Of a DNA stretch of 64,000 bases, positions 10,267 through 19,793 are shown in pieces. Source of the stretch: Candidatus Roslinia caecavium. GTDB lineage: Bacteria > Bacillota > Clostridia > Monoglobales > Monoglobaceae. The notes under the pieces are model-generated. The model saw only the letters and a list, made by a program, of their open reading frames with translations. It made no database searches and was not told the origin of the DNA. The DNA lies in the NCBI GenBank assembly GCA_904419955.1, contig CAJFTO010000002.1, positions 1 to 64,000 of the forward strand. The letters run 5' to 3'. The position numbers were made by a program, and so were the translations under genes. Every line of letters starts with the position of its first letter. Position 1 is the stretch's first letter.

Positions 10267-10657
10267 ATTATTTCACCTCGACTTATATGTTTTCAACGAG
10301 CTCGACTCCTGTACCATTGTAAAAAGAGTCTGCCCCAGTTTAAATTTCAATCCGTTTCGCTCGATTTATTTTATCCTCGCTTAAGTCAAAATTTCTATTC
10401 GGCGATTAATTTATCTCTATTATATACTCATTCAATATATAAGTCTTGGCAAATAATACAATAATATAAAAATTTTATGGATTTTATTGCTATTGAATTT
10501 ATTTAAATATTATCTAATAAAAATAGTTGGGATCAATGTTTTTCTAAAATTTATTTAAGAAATTATAGAAGCGCATCGAAAGCGGCGCCGGCAAAAAGAA
10601 TCCCGCCCAATTAGTGGGCGGGACACTAACAAATTCAAAACCAATCAAAATTTAGGC
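10267..10657. other. Intergenic region upstream of GH39-like gene
   Basis: Very AT-rich. Contains the solute-binding-protein terminator (10593-10623). A TATAAT on the minus strand near 10425 lacks a good -35 box, so no promoter is called. Confidence 0.5.
10593..10623 (-). terminator. Intrinsic terminator after the sugar-binding lipoprotein gene
   Basis: Perfect 9-bp stem 10601-10609/10615-10623 (TCCCGCCCA) with a 5-base loop, followed on the minus strand by TTCTTTTT. Confidence 0.85.
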
Positions 10658-12235
10658 TTAGAAATCCTTATTTGCCAAAAATTCGTTGATCTGTCTTTCA
10701 AGCTCGTCTTTTATAACGTTGATATGCTCGATAACTGCGGCTCTGTTTTCCTGAATCTTAGTAACAGGATCGTCGAGAGTTCCGTGAGCCAGCGAATTTG
10801 TAACTTTATCGGCCGTCTCCTTAACTATCTGAGCCTCGGTCGTAACCGGAGTTACGTCGAAGTTGAAACCGGCCAGCGGCGATACATAATACGCGTCTTT
10901 TTCAAGATCGTATTTTTTATATGCCAATATATCGTCCGGCAGCGTATCCGGGAACTTAACGTAGTTAGGATTCCAGGTGAGCACGTAGCCCGGGAACGTA
11001 TATGTCTGCGCTGCTGTTTCGCCCTGAATAACCCTGTACTGATCCTCGCCTACCGGCTCCCAGTCTTTGCCCTCTATACCGAGCTCAAACAAGTCGTGGT
11101 TCTCTTCGCTTGAGAACAGCCAATCGAGGAATTTCATTGTCAAATCGACCTTTGAGCTGGAAATCGGAACGCATACGAAGTTGTTCGCCATAAGAGTCGT
11201 AACTCTCGCCTCCGGCTCCATTCTCTGCGCAGCCTCAGGATAGACGTATACTCCGAGCTTCATATAATCTCTCGTCATCTTTGCAGCTACGTTCTCATAC
11301 GCGTCCAGAGTGTCTATATGCGCCGCGAATTTTTCTCCCGCCATACCGCCGAGAGAATCTTTCTGGCTGATAGAATCCTGCTCGAGATATTTATTCCACT
11401 CGTGGCGCTTATTAAGCGCGTCGCCGTATAAGTCGGTGGTGTTATAAGGCGCCGGGAAATTGTCGAAATCCGACTGCGGAGCGCCTTCATACGCGATAGA
11501 CTCAACCGCCGTATTGGTCTCGTTCGTCTGAACATACCAGGTCAGGTTAGCCGCCGATAGCTTAACAAGGTTAACCTTAGCCATGCCGACCTCGTCGATC
11601 GGAAACATCGTGTAAAAACCTCTCGTGTTTGTAACGCCGAGCGGGGTCATATCCGGCTCGTTCGCCAAGATAGCCTCAAAGTACGCCTGAAGCTGTTCCT
11701 CCGTCGTTATCTGACCGATTCCGTATTTGTCGGCGAGATCCTGTCTGTAATATACGCAGGGGATACCCGAACCATAAGTTCTCATCATCGGCACCGAATA
11801 CAAATGTCCGTAATAGTAGTTCGCCTTTATAACGTCTTCTTCAAACGATTTCTTAAGTCCCGGGTACTCGTCGTTGTTAAAATAACTCTCCAGCGGCTGA
11901 TATACGCCCGCCGCCGCAAGCGTTCTCAGATTATAGAACGGCGCGTCGAATACGAGATCGTACTCCTCGCCCGTATTCATTCTGAGTTTGAGCGTATCTT
12001 TCATATCGCCCGACGCTACCCATTCTACGTTGAGCTTGATGTTTAACGTGTCCGCGGTCAACTCTTCAAAACGCGCGACTACGTCGTCAAAGCCGGCCGG
12101 TTTTGAACCGACGAGCAATATCTTAAGCGTGTTCGATCCAACGCTCATATTGCTTGAGGAGCAACCTGACACAACCGAACTCATTACAATTATGCAGAGC
12201 AATAGCCCTAATATTCTGGTTAGTCTGCCTTTCAT
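10658..12235 (-). CDS. Sugar ABC transporter solute-binding lipoprotein (LplA-like, family 1)
   Basis: A 525-residue extracytoplasmic binding protein that delivers an oligosaccharide to the permeases encoded upstream. The N-terminus has a lipoprotein signal, with a hydrophobic segment to about 24 and a lipobox ending VVSGC. The body has the extracellular solute-binding pattern, for example TLKILLVGSKPAGFDDVV and MRTYGSGIPCVYYRQDL. Length and permease partners match the LplA/YtcQ group, whose members import complex plant oligosaccharides. AAAGGAGATG precedes the ATG. It is last in the order permease, permease, binding protein, ended by a strong terminator. The ligand is inferred to be a pectin- or xylan-derived oligosaccharide. 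Confidence 0.9.
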   Translation of the reverse strand: MKGRLTRILGLLLCIIVMSSVVSGCSSSNMSVGSNTLKILLVGSKPAGFDDVVARFEELTADTLNIKLNVEWVASGDMKDTLKLRMNTGEEYDLVFDAPFYNLRTLAAAGVYQPLESYFNNDEYPGLKKSFEEDVIKANYYYGHLYSVPMMRTYGSGIPCVYYRQDLADKYGIGQITTEEQLQAYFEAILANEPDMTPLGVTNTRGFYTMFPIDEVGMAKVNLVKLSAANLTWYVQTNETNTAVESIAYEGAPQSDFDNFPAPYNTTDLYGDALNKRHEWNKYLEQDSISQKDSLGGMAGEKFAAHIDTLDAYENVAAKMTRDYMKLGVYVYPEAAQRMEPEARVTTLMANNFVCVPISSSKVDLTMKFLDWLFSSEENHDLFELGIEGKDWEPVGEDQYRVIQGETAAQTYTFPGYVLTWNPNYVKFPDTLPDDILAYKKYDLEKDAYYVSPLAGFNFDVTPVTTEAQIVKETADKVTNSLAHGTLDDPVTKIQENRAAVIEHINVIKDELERQINEFLANKDF

Positions 12236-12272
12236 TAGCTTTCATCTCCTTTATAATGTGCGTGTTGTTTGC

Positions 12273-12308
12273 TGTTGTATTTATTGTTGTGTTTATTGTT
12301 GTATTTAT
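12273..12308. repeat. Three 12-bp tandem repeats between permease and binding-protein genes
   Basis: Units TGTTGTATTTAT, TGTTGTGTTTAT and TGTTGTATTTAT follow each other exactly. On the transcribed minus strand they give an A/C-rich, unstructured spacer just ahead of the binding-protein ribosome site. Confidence 0.85.
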
Positions 12309-12370
12309 ATTATTATACCCGCGCCGTACCCGCAACCAAATACGACGCGAATGATAATATCTATCCGATC

Positions 12371-13255
12371 TTAACCCTTTACGGAACCGACCGTAAGTCC
12401 TGTTACGAAGTACTTCTGCAGGAACGGATACAGGAAGATGATAGGACCTATCGTGATTACCGCCGTCGCCATCTGAGACGAATATGCAGGCGGATTCTCG
12501 GTGACCGTTCCTCCCATCGAAGCCAATTCTTCCGCGAATCTTATATTACGCGTTATCTGCATGATTATGTACTGAAGCGGATACTTCCACTCTGTTCTGA
12601 GGTAGAGCATCGCCTTATACCATTCGTTCCAATACGCTAACGCATAGAACAACCCAACCGTTGCAAGACCGGGCAGAGAGATAGGCAGTATGATCTTAAA
12701 GAGTATAACCAGATCGTTCGCGCCGTCTATCTTAGCCGATTCTGCAAGCGACTCCGGAATGCCCGCGAAGAAGTTTCTAAGCAATAACACGTTCCACGGA
12801 TTTACCAGCGAGGGCAGTATCAATACCCATAAGCTATCCGTCAGTTTCAAATATTTTACTATCCATAAATATGTAGGAACCAATCCGCCGCTGAAAAGCA
12901 TCGTAAAGTATATGAAAAACGTTATTATATTTCTATAATAGAACGATTTCACCGAAAGCGAGTACGCGCAAGCCGAACTTACCAGCATAGAAAGCGCCGT
13001 GCCCACTACTGTAACGAATATCGTTACGCCGTATGCATACAGCATCTTAGGGGTCGAGAACATCAGCTTATACGCTTCGAGTGAAAATTCTCTCGGCCAC
13101 ATATTATATCCATATCTTAATATAGCGTCCTCAGATGTGAACGAGCTTGCGACAACCAGTATAAACGGCACCAAACATATAATGGAAAATAGCGTTATGA
13201 AACCATAAAATACGATCGATACTGATTTATCGCTTGCAGTCTGTTTCATTTTCAT
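12371..13255 (-). CDS. Sugar ABC transporter permease (LplC/YtcP-like)
   Basis: A 294-residue integral membrane protein with about six helices. The MalG-type inner-membrane component signature is present: the EAA loop ESAKIDGANDLVILFKIILP near 180-200, which docks the ATPase. The C-terminus ends with LQKYFVTGLTVGSVKG, characteristic of the YtcP/LplC subgroup. It lies 20 bases downstream of the partner permease and 135 bases upstream of the binding-protein gene. No ATP-binding subunit is encoded nearby. Transporters of this class in Firmicutes usually share an MsmX-type ATPase encoded elsewhere (established for the family, not shown here). Confidence 0.92.
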   Translation of the reverse strand: MKMKQTASDKSVSIVFYGFITLFSIICLVPFILVVASSFTSEDAILRYGYNMWPREFSLEAYKLMFSTPKMLYAYGVTIFVTVVGTALSMLVSSACAYSLSVKSFYYRNIITFFIYFTMLFSGGLVPTYLWIVKYLKLTDSLWVLILPSLVNPWNVLLLRNFFAGIPESLAESAKIDGANDLVILFKIILPISLPGLATVGLFYALAYWNEWYKAMLYLRTEWKYPLQYIIMQITRNIRFAEELASMGGTVTENPPAYSSQMATAVITIGPIIFLYPFLQKYFVTGLTVGSVKG

Positions 13256-13275
13256 AATTATTACCCTCCTCTTGC

Positions 13276-14253
13276 TTAGAATAACGCCGATTCCGGACTG
13301 AATACCTTAGCCAGCTTGTTACATCCTATAACAAACAGGAATCCGAGACAGGACTGGATAAGACCAATAGCCGCCGTCGTTCCAAGATTATCAGCCGTCA
13401 TGAGCAAACGATATACGTACGTGTCGATAACGTCGGTCGTAGAGTAAAGCTGCGACTGATTGCCGACCAAAGCGTAGATCATACCGAAGTCGCCGTAGAA
13501 GATCTTACCTACGGACATGATGGTCAGCATTATTATCGTGTTCTTAAGCAGAGGCAACGTAATCCTAAAGATCTGCTGCCAACGGTTAGCGCCGTCTATC
13601 CTCGCCGCTTCGTATATCTCCTGGTCGATACCTGTGATCGTAGCGAGATAAACGATGGAGCCGTAGCCCGCGCCCTGCCATATTCTCAGGCAGACCAGAA
13701 GCGGAGGCCAAGCCATAGGATTGTTATAAAAATCTATCCCGGCTTCCGGATTTCCGGTTATGGTGCGTATGATCTGGTTGATAGCTCCGTCCGACGCTAT
13801 GATAGCGACCGAGAAAAGCGCTACTATCGTCCATGACATAAAGTGAGGAAGAATAACGACAGACTGCGTTATCTTCTTGAACATTTTGTTTTTGACTTCA
13901 GAGAGCATTATAGCTATAACTATAGAGAAGAACGTGGTAAACAGAATAAACAACGCGTTCAAATACAGCGTATTAGCCGTTATTCTTATCCACGCATCCG
14001 TAGAGAAAAACGCTCTGAAATTTTCAAACCCTACAAACTCGCTGCCGAATATGCCGGTAGTGGATTTGTAATTAACAAAGGCCATATAAAGGCCTCCCAT
14101 AGGAATATAAGCAAATATAATTAAAAGGATGATGACCGGAAGGCATAGAAGTATAAGCCACTTATTCCTCTTCGCATCCGCGATAAGCGACGGCTTTATC
14201 TCTTCAACTCTGCCTTCAGCGTTGACCTTCACCCTATTTTTCTTATTTGCCAT
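13276..14253 (-). CDS. Sugar ABC transporter permease (LplB-like)
   Basis: A 325-residue MalF-type permease, first gene of the three-gene transporter operon. A basic cytoplasmic N-terminus precedes a first helix (WLILLCLPVIILLIIFAYIP, about 32-51), and further helices follow. The EAA loop is visible as YEAARIDGANRWQQIFRITL. YIPMGGLYMAFVNYK is characteristic of the LplB subgroup. A ribosome site GGAGGTGGG lies about 8 bases upstream. It is divergent from the AraC-type regulator gene across a long AT-rich gap, suggesting control by that regulator (inference). Confidence 0.92.
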   Translation of the reverse strand: MANKKNRVKVNAEGRVEEIKPSLIADAKRNKWLILLCLPVIILLIIFAYIPMGGLYMAFVNYKSTTGIFGSEFVGFENFRAFFSTDAWIRITANTLYLNALFILFTTFFSIVIAIMLSEVKNKMFKKITQSVVILPHFMSWTIVALFSVAIIASDGAINQIIRTITGNPEAGIDFYNNPMAWPPLLVCLRIWQGAGYGSIVYLATITGIDQEIYEAARIDGANRWQQIFRITLPLLKNTIIMLTIMSVGKIFYGDFGMIYALVGNQSQLYSTTDVIDTYVYRLLMTADNLGTTAAIGLIQSCLGFLFVIGCNKLAKVFSPESALF

Positions 14254-14991
14254 GATCTTCCCACCTCCATTAAGATTAATAATAAAATCCCGCGTCTATT
14301 TAATCGTTCCGCCGGCTCTAAACCCGCGCGCGTCCACAAAAGCAAACAGACCGCGCAAATCGCAATCCGCGGATGGATAATAGCTCCGCTTATTTTATTA
14401 TTGATGTGTGTGTATTTTAAATTAATTATTTTTCCAAATAATTATAGGCTCTAAAAAGCGCGAGTCATAATCGTACTATAACTCGAATGTAATATCTGTA
14501 CGCACAGCGCTGTCAACATTATACTATTATATCGACGCTATACATATTTACAAAAAAATATAGCCTATGATATTAAAATAATAGTACATTTTCCCGAAAA
14601 AGTCAACTTTGATTATTATTAATAGTGTTCAATTTTTAACAATATTTATAAAAAATTAACAGACTGAATAATTTGTAATTTTTTTGAAATATAAATGTAA
14701 TTGTATAAATCTAAAGTTTGATTTAACTTCATATACGTTATTTTCATGCGCGTAGCGCTATACGTTTTTTATCCTTTTATAAAAATACAGTCTTTATTAT
14801 TTACAAATACGCTTTATTATGTTAAAATATTATACATAAATTTATACATATAACTATTACAAAACAAACACCTGAGTTGGCAATTATGCTTAACGTCTCG
14901 GTTTTTAAATACGATACCGAAGCGCTTAGCCAATACGGCTAAAGCGGACGTCCCGAACTTGCCAAAACTGAAGCTTAAAGAAGGTAATAAG
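14254..14991. other. Long divergent intergenic region between ABC operon and AraC-type regulator
   Basis: Strongly AT-rich, with the candidate minus-strand promoter above. No clear operator repeat was recognised, though an AraC-type protein would be expected to bind here. The minus-strand open frame at 14817-15173 has no ribosome site and overlaps the regulator antisense, so it is not called. Confidence 0.6.
14526..14553 (-). promoter_or_regulatory. Candidate sigma-A promoter of the ABC transporter operon
   Basis: TTGTAA and TATAAT with a 16-base spacer on the minus strand, about 270 bases upstream of the first permease. A second TATAAT lies a few bases downstream. Confidence 0.4.
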
Positions 14992-16245
14992 ATGTTTGAA
15001 AGACCATTTGTTATTAAATCCAGAAAACAGCAGCGCAGCGAAAGTTCGCACGTGCATACTCTGGAACACAAGAACGCTTCAAACGAACGCGGCAGATTCA
15101 TACGTCGACTGCTATCCGGAGTCGCGCAGTTTAATCCGCGTATCGCCGCCGAGCTTGGAGTATCTCTTGACAACGAATATTTTACCGTTGTTATTTTCAG
15201 AATAAACCGAACGGACGAGACGGATACTTCCGATCTGTCGACGATAAATTATGCGGCGTATAATATCGGCTGCGAACTGTTCGAAGCTAACGCTTCAAAC
15301 GTCTCTTGTTATGGGAGCGAACAAGACAACGGCGACGTCGCGTTTTTAATAAATCACGGCGAAGTTTACAGCCCGCTTAAGTCGTTTATCGACCTTAAAC
15401 GTCATATTTACGAATTATTCGGCGTCGGTTCGTCCATATCTTACTGTAGTATGAAGGCCGACGCGTCTGAAATAAACAAGGTATATCAAAACGCTAAATA
15501 CGCCATGCTATATCGGCTGACGCTCAGCGCGGAGGAAAATATCGATTACGGCTACGCCGAAAAGCGCGCGCATAAGATATGCGAATACCCTAAATATCTC
15601 GAACGGGAACTTCTCGAGGAGCTCAATTCCTCGAACGCCGACGCGGCAAAAAAAACCGCCGACAATTTTGTCGACATGATAATAGGCTATTCATACGATA
15701 ATATAATTCTTAACACCGCGCGACTGCTGATGGCCATATCCGCGGGTTCTCTGACCGCGGCGAACAAGTTTCAATCCGACAACGCAAGCCACAGTATTTT
15801 CGACGAACTCAGCGCCTTAGAATCGATAGAGGGCCTTAAGAATTTTATATTTGATAAATGTCTCGTATTTATCAAATCGATAAACAGAGATTCATCCGAC
15901 GCCAAAAGAGTGAAGTTAGCCGCAAAAATACTCGGCTTTATAGATGAAAATTATACCAATCCTACCTTAACCGTGGAGTTAGTCGCCGCATATGTGCACA
16001 AAAGCGTCAACTACACCCGTAATATTTTCAAAGCGGTTAAGGGCGTCTCGCTGTCCGATTACATAGCCGAAAAACGTTTTGACCGAGTATGCAAACTGTT
16101 AATTGAAACCGATATAACCGCGCGCGATATAAGTAAGCAGGTCGGATTGAAATCAGGCAGTTATTTCTATACCGCGTTTAAAAGACGCACCGGCTTTACT
16201 CCCGACCAATACAGAAAAGCACACCGCGCCAACGCCGGTAATTAA
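14992..16245 (+). CDS. AraC-family transcriptional regulator
   Basis: A 417-residue protein whose C-terminal 100 residues are a double helix-turn-helix AraC domain: VHKSVNYTRNIFKAVKG, SLSDYIAEKRFDRVCKLL and the signature ARDISKQVGLKSGSYFYTAF near the end. The N-terminal 300 residues have no membrane helix and look like the cytoplasmic sensing region of YesN-type regulators. The start was placed at the ATG with AGAAGGT 7 bases upstream; a TTG 33 bases earlier lacks a site. It is divergent from the sugar ABC operon, so it is the likely regulator of that operon and perhaps of the flanking glycosidases (inference). Confidence 0.9.
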   Translation: MFERPFVIKSRKQQRSESSHVHTLEHKNASNERGRFIRRLLSGVAQFNPRIAAELGVSLDNEYFTVVIFRINRTDETDTSDLSTINYAAYNIGCELFEANASNVSCYGSEQDNGDVAFLINHGEVYSPLKSFIDLKRHIYELFGVGSSISYCSMKADASEINKVYQNAKYAMLYRLTLSAEENIDYGYAEKRAHKICEYPKYLERELLEELNSSNADAAKKTADNFVDMIIGYSYDNIILNTARLLMAISAGSLTAANKFQSDNASHSIFDELSALESIEGLKNFIFDKCLVFIKSINRDSSDAKRVKLAAKILGFIDENYTNPTLTVELVAAYVHKSVNYTRNIFKAVKGVSLSDYIAEKRFDRVCKLLIETDITARDISKQVGLKSGSYFYTAFKRRTGFTPDQYRKAHRANAGN

Positions 16246-16284
16246 CCACCCGTTAAACAGCTTTATTATAATTCAAATCATTAT

Positions 16285-16310
16285 GCGCCGAAAGAATATT
16301 CTTTCGGCGC
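16285..16310 (+). terminator. Perfect palindromic hairpin after the AraC-type gene
   Basis: A 26-base perfect palindrome (GCGCCGAAAGAA and its complement) followed by CTTTG on the plus strand. The stem is strong but the T-run is short, so termination may be partial. It lies between convergent genes. Confidence 0.55.
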
Positions 16311-16421
16311 TTTGCAATAATCGCGCAAATATTCTGTCGCGCAGACGAATTCATCCGTCAAAACGCGCTTTGCGCTTGATATGTAACCCGATATATTAAC
16401 TTTAAACTCTCTCGGCTACCT

Positions 16422-18800
16422 TTAAATAGTTTTAATTTTTACCTTGCGAGGAAGCTCCCATTTCACAAATTTCAGCTTATCGTTAAGCGTAAATTCCGGC
16501 GCGTCGCTTTCGTCGGCGAAGTTCTTTATACCCGAATACTGGCATGGACTGATAATATGCCGATCGCCCCTGTAATACCTATGCGGGCCGTAACAATTAA
16601 ACGTACTGGGAAAAAACGCGCACGCTATCCTATACTCTTCTCCGGCGAACGCGTCTCCTATCTCGATCGAATTATTATCTCCGTAAAGCCACGCGCCTCG
16701 TCCGTCTTCGAGCTTGATCTCCATAGCGTCCGTACGGCTCAGATCAAATTCTAAGACCGCGTCTTTGATATCATCTTTTACTCTCAGCGTCTTAAACGCC
16801 TCGACCGGCTCGATACAGTACGGAAATCCCGAGCGTATAAGATCGACGCCGAGCTTATGAATATTATCGATAATAAATTTCCCTTCGCACTCTATCTGCC
16901 TCCCGTCGCCGAACTCCGAGTATCCGGCTTTTGAAAATACGCCGAAACTTCCGAGGAGGAAAATAAACGCGTCTTCGCCTTCGCCTATATCTATCTTAAG
17001 CTCGTTCAGCCCGTTTATATATTCTTCCGCGGCGTAATAAAAGCCGTACTCGTCCGATCTTACAGCTCTTAGCTCCGCCCCGTTTAAGTATACTCCCCTG
17101 TTTTCGTCCGTAACCAAAACGGTAATATCTCCGTCAAAATCTCCGCCTATCTCAAATTCGGAAAAGATATAGATCCCGTCTTTCTTCGTATTAAGCAGTA
17201 TTCGATTCTCCCTCGGCGGCTTTATCTCCCACTCGGTCTGATCAATAAAATATTCTTCGCCGCCGCTTTCGTCGGGCTTCTTAGTTTCTCTCATTGCGTC
17301 TTTAGCGTATGCGCTCGCATCTTTGACGATCCCGGCTCTTTGCGCCCGCTCCAATTTTTCTCTTCCCGTTTCGGAAAACATACATCCGGGCGGACATATC
17401 AAAGCCGAATATGAGCTTTTACCGAGATATAACTTATCGCCGCGTATTTCCGCGTCCTCTTCAAATATTTTCTCGTCCGTCAGGTCGAACCTTATTCCGC
17501 GCTCATAGAGCCTGTCGCAAAGCTCGACGACGCCCCGGCTTACGGCGCAGCTCTTGTATCCGCCCTGTCCGGAACCGTCGTGTTCGTTCATACCCTCGGT
17601 CTGAGACGGAGTGAAGAGACTCTCTACCCCTCTGTCCGGCGATACGACCAACAGATCCCTCCTTTTATTAGACTCAGCCTTGTATTTTTTCTTAAGCCTC
17701 TCGATTATCGCCGGGAACGCTCTCTTCCAGCTCAGATGCGTCGGTATCGACGCGGGCCAGTCCGTTATTCCGCCATGATCTAAATGGAGTTGACTTATAT
17801 GGAATATCAGCGTGTTTATCCCGCTCTCTATGAGCCATGACGCGTAATTTTCAAGATCCTGCGGCGAAAGCCCCCAGCCCGCTCCGCCTATAGCTTCCGC
17901 CATCGCCGCTCCGTCTCCGAACTGCCGCGCAAGACTGGACGGTATGCACGGGTAGTACTTATTCCCCGGATAACGCTCGAGCGCGTCTATCCCAGGAACG
18001 CTCACGTTCTTCAAGACCTGAAGACAGGAACCGCCGTAGCCTATCTGGAAAAACGGATTTTCTTCTCCCTTTAGATGCGCGGTGAATTTTTTGCCGTTCT
18101 CTCGGAGCCAATTATCGATCTGTAAATAAAACGATTCAGACAGCGCCCGGGTCAGATTCTCCCAATACCATACTCTAAATCCGCTCGCCTTGTCGCCGAC
18201 GAACAGCTCCTTTAAGTATTCGTCTATATCCTCGCCCTTTTCTTGTCCGAAGCGTTCTCTAAACTCTTCGAGCCAAGGTACGCCGTGAAATTCGTAGCTT
18301 GCGCCGTGTCCCCATAAAAATCCGACTTCGTCGCTGAAGAACCCCTCGACGTATTCAAACGCCTCCGCGCTCAGCTTATCTTTATACGCTTGATGCGTAA
18401 GCTCGATAAATTTTTTAACGCCGTTCTTATCCAGAGAATTGATACCGGGGCGCGATCTTTTGATAATTTCACCGCCGCGATACTCCAGCCATTCGCTCTT
18501 AAGCTCCGGCATAGCCAGTTCGACAAGACCGTCCGCGCTTCCCGACGGCCAGCCGTTCTCGTCGTAGAGCCAAAATGAGACGCCCAGCTCTTTGGCGTAG
18601 AGTATGACCTCGTCAACCGCCCTTATATAATCGTCGGACATGTACGGCGGGTCGCCCAAGTATCTGCGCGGATGAAAAACCAAGCCGTCGAAACCGAGAT
18701 CCTTAAGCTCTCCGATCCTTCTCTTGATCAGCCCGACGTCGCGGACGTCGTCTACGGCAAACAGCGACATTATTCTAAGCTTAATATTTTTATCAGACAT
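16422..18800 (-). CDS. Putative glycoside hydrolase related to GH106 (alpha-L-rhamnosidase-like)
   Basis: A 792-residue protein without signal peptide. The N-terminal TIM-barrel region contains GFDGLVFHPRRYLGDPPYMS and WLYDENGWPSGSADG near 85-100. A WPSG motif in this position is characteristic of the large GH106-type family. Further conserved-looking segments are GFFSDEVGFLWG, RQFGDGAAMAEAIGGAGWG and FHISQLHLDHGGITDWP, and the C-terminal part is beta-rich. It is probably a cytoplasmic glycosidase acting on rhamnose-containing or related pectic fragments, but family and substrate are inferred from motifs only. GGAGGTAATTTAA precedes the ATG. Divergent from the isomerase gene at 19136. Confidence 0.6.
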   Translation of the reverse strand: MSDKNIKLRIMSLFAVDDVRDVGLIKRRIGELKDLGFDGLVFHPRRYLGDPPYMSDDYIRAVDEVILYAKELGVSFWLYDENGWPSGSADGLVELAMPELKSEWLEYRGGEIIKRSRPGINSLDKNGVKKFIELTHQAYKDKLSAEAFEYVEGFFSDEVGFLWGHGASYEFHGVPWLEEFRERFGQEKGEDIDEYLKELFVGDKASGFRVWYWENLTRALSESFYLQIDNWLRENGKKFTAHLKGEENPFFQIGYGGSCLQVLKNVSVPGIDALERYPGNKYYPCIPSSLARQFGDGAAMAEAIGGAGWGLSPQDLENYASWLIESGINTLIFHISQLHLDHGGITDWPASIPTHLSWKRAFPAIIERLKKKYKAESNKRRDLLVVSPDRGVESLFTPSQTEGMNEHDGSGQGGYKSCAVSRGVVELCDRLYERGIRFDLTDEKIFEEDAEIRGDKLYLGKSSYSALICPPGCMFSETGREKLERAQRAGIVKDASAYAKDAMRETKKPDESGGEEYFIDQTEWEIKPPRENRILLNTKKDGIYIFSEFEIGGDFDGDITVLVTDENRGVYLNGAELRAVRSDEYGFYYAAEEYINGLNELKIDIGEGEDAFIFLLGSFGVFSKAGYSEFGDGRQIECEGKFIIDNIHKLGVDLIRSGFPYCIEPVEAFKTLRVKDDIKDAVLEFDLSRTDAMEIKLEDGRGAWLYGDNNSIEIGDAFAGEEYRIACAFFPSTFNCYGPHRYYRGDRHIISPCQYSGIKNFADESDAPEFTLNDKLKFVKWELPRKVKIKTI

Positions 18801-19135
18801 TTAAATTACCTCCAAAAAATTTATCGTCAAGCTAAGATTCTAATCTGTCCTCTCCGTCTTATTTTAATTTAACCTCGTCGAAACGCCTGTATAACGCCGT
18901 CGGCGCAATCGGCGAGATTTCTCAGCCAAACTATCCCGACAGTGCTAAAATATCAAACGTTCAGACGCGTCTCCGCAGCCTCTAAGAGCGGCTGATATCG
19001 ACGTGAAAACTTAGATCCTCAGGTTGACAAACTATATTTCTATAAGTATACTGTATATATAAATCGCTTGATTTTATCAGTCTGAAACGGCTGTTAAAAC
19101 AAGTTAATATATTTTCCTAAAGGAGTGTTTTATAA
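18801..19135. other. Divergent intergenic region, glycosidase/isomerase
   Basis: Holds the perfect plus-strand promoter at 19024-19052. No promoter is obvious for the glycosidase on the minus strand. Nothing else seen. Confidence 0.6.
19024..19052 (+). promoter_or_regulatory. Sigma-A promoter of the isomerase-manA operon
   Basis: TTGACA, 17-base spacer, TATACT. The predicted transcript starts near 19059, about 75 bases before the ATG. Confidence 0.8.
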
Positions 19136-19774
19136 ATGAAAATCGCATTAATCAACGAAAATTCACAGGCCGCTAAAAACGAACTCATATGCAGTTCGCT
19201 TAAAAAGGTAGTCGAGCCTATGGGTCATGAAGTCTTGAACTTCGGCATGTATACCGCCGACGACGAGACGCAGCTCACATATGTAATGAACGGTCTTTTG
19301 GCCGCCATACTTCTCAACTCCAAAGCCGTGGATTTTGTGATCACGGGCTGCGGCACCGGCGAAGGCGCGACGCTGGCTCTCAACTCGTTTCCCGGAGTGC
19401 TCTGCGGTCATGTGACGAATCCGTTGGACGCGTATCTGTTCAGCCAGGTAAACAACGGCAACGCCATAGCAATGCCGTTCGCTCAGGGCTTCGGCTGGGG
19501 CGGAGAGCTCAACCTTGAATATACGTTCGAGAAGCTGTTCTCATCCGAAATGGGTCAAGGCTACCCGAGAGAACGCGCCGTTCCCGAGCAGAGAAACAAG
19601 AAGATCCTCGACGACGTAAAGAAGATCACCCATCACGATATAATGTACGTTCTCAAAAACATCGACCAGGACTTCTTAAAGACGACTGTAAGCGGAGCTA
19701 AGTTCGGCGAGCTGTTCTTTGACAACTGTCAGGTTCCCGAGATCGCCGAATACATAAAGAATATCCTGGCGTAA
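19136..19774 (+). CDS. RpiB/LacA/LacB-family sugar-phosphate isomerase
   Basis: A 212-residue cytoplasmic isomerase of the ribose-5-phosphate isomerase B type. The active-site Cys lies in VITGCGTGEGATLALN (about 76-90), matching the CGTG loop of RpiB, followed by FPGVLCGHVTNPLDAYLFSQ and a NAIAMP segment equivalent to the RpiB nucleophile and phosphate-binding region. It is about 60 residues longer than canonical RpiB, the extension being a C-terminal helical tail (from about 150), so the substrate may be another aldose or uronate phosphate rather than ribose phosphate. AAAGGAGTG precedes the ATG. It sits 19 bases upstream of manA, which suggests a hexose-interconversion pathway. Confidence 0.8.
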   Translation: MKIALINENSQAAKNELICSSLKKVVEPMGHEVLNFGMYTADDETQLTYVMNGLLAAILLNSKAVDFVITGCGTGEGATLALNSFPGVLCGHVTNPLDAYLFSQVNNGNAIAMPFAQGFGWGGELNLEYTFEKLFSSEMGQGYPRERAVPEQRNKKILDDVKKITHHDIMYVLKNIDQDFLKTTVSGAKFGELFFDNCQVPEIAEYIKNILA

Positions 19775-19793
19775 GACGCGCGGAGGTAACCAT

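Noticed and set aside
14817-15173. 118-codon minus-strand open frame upstream of the ABC operon
   Set aside because: Overlaps the AraC-type gene antisense and lacks a ribosome site.
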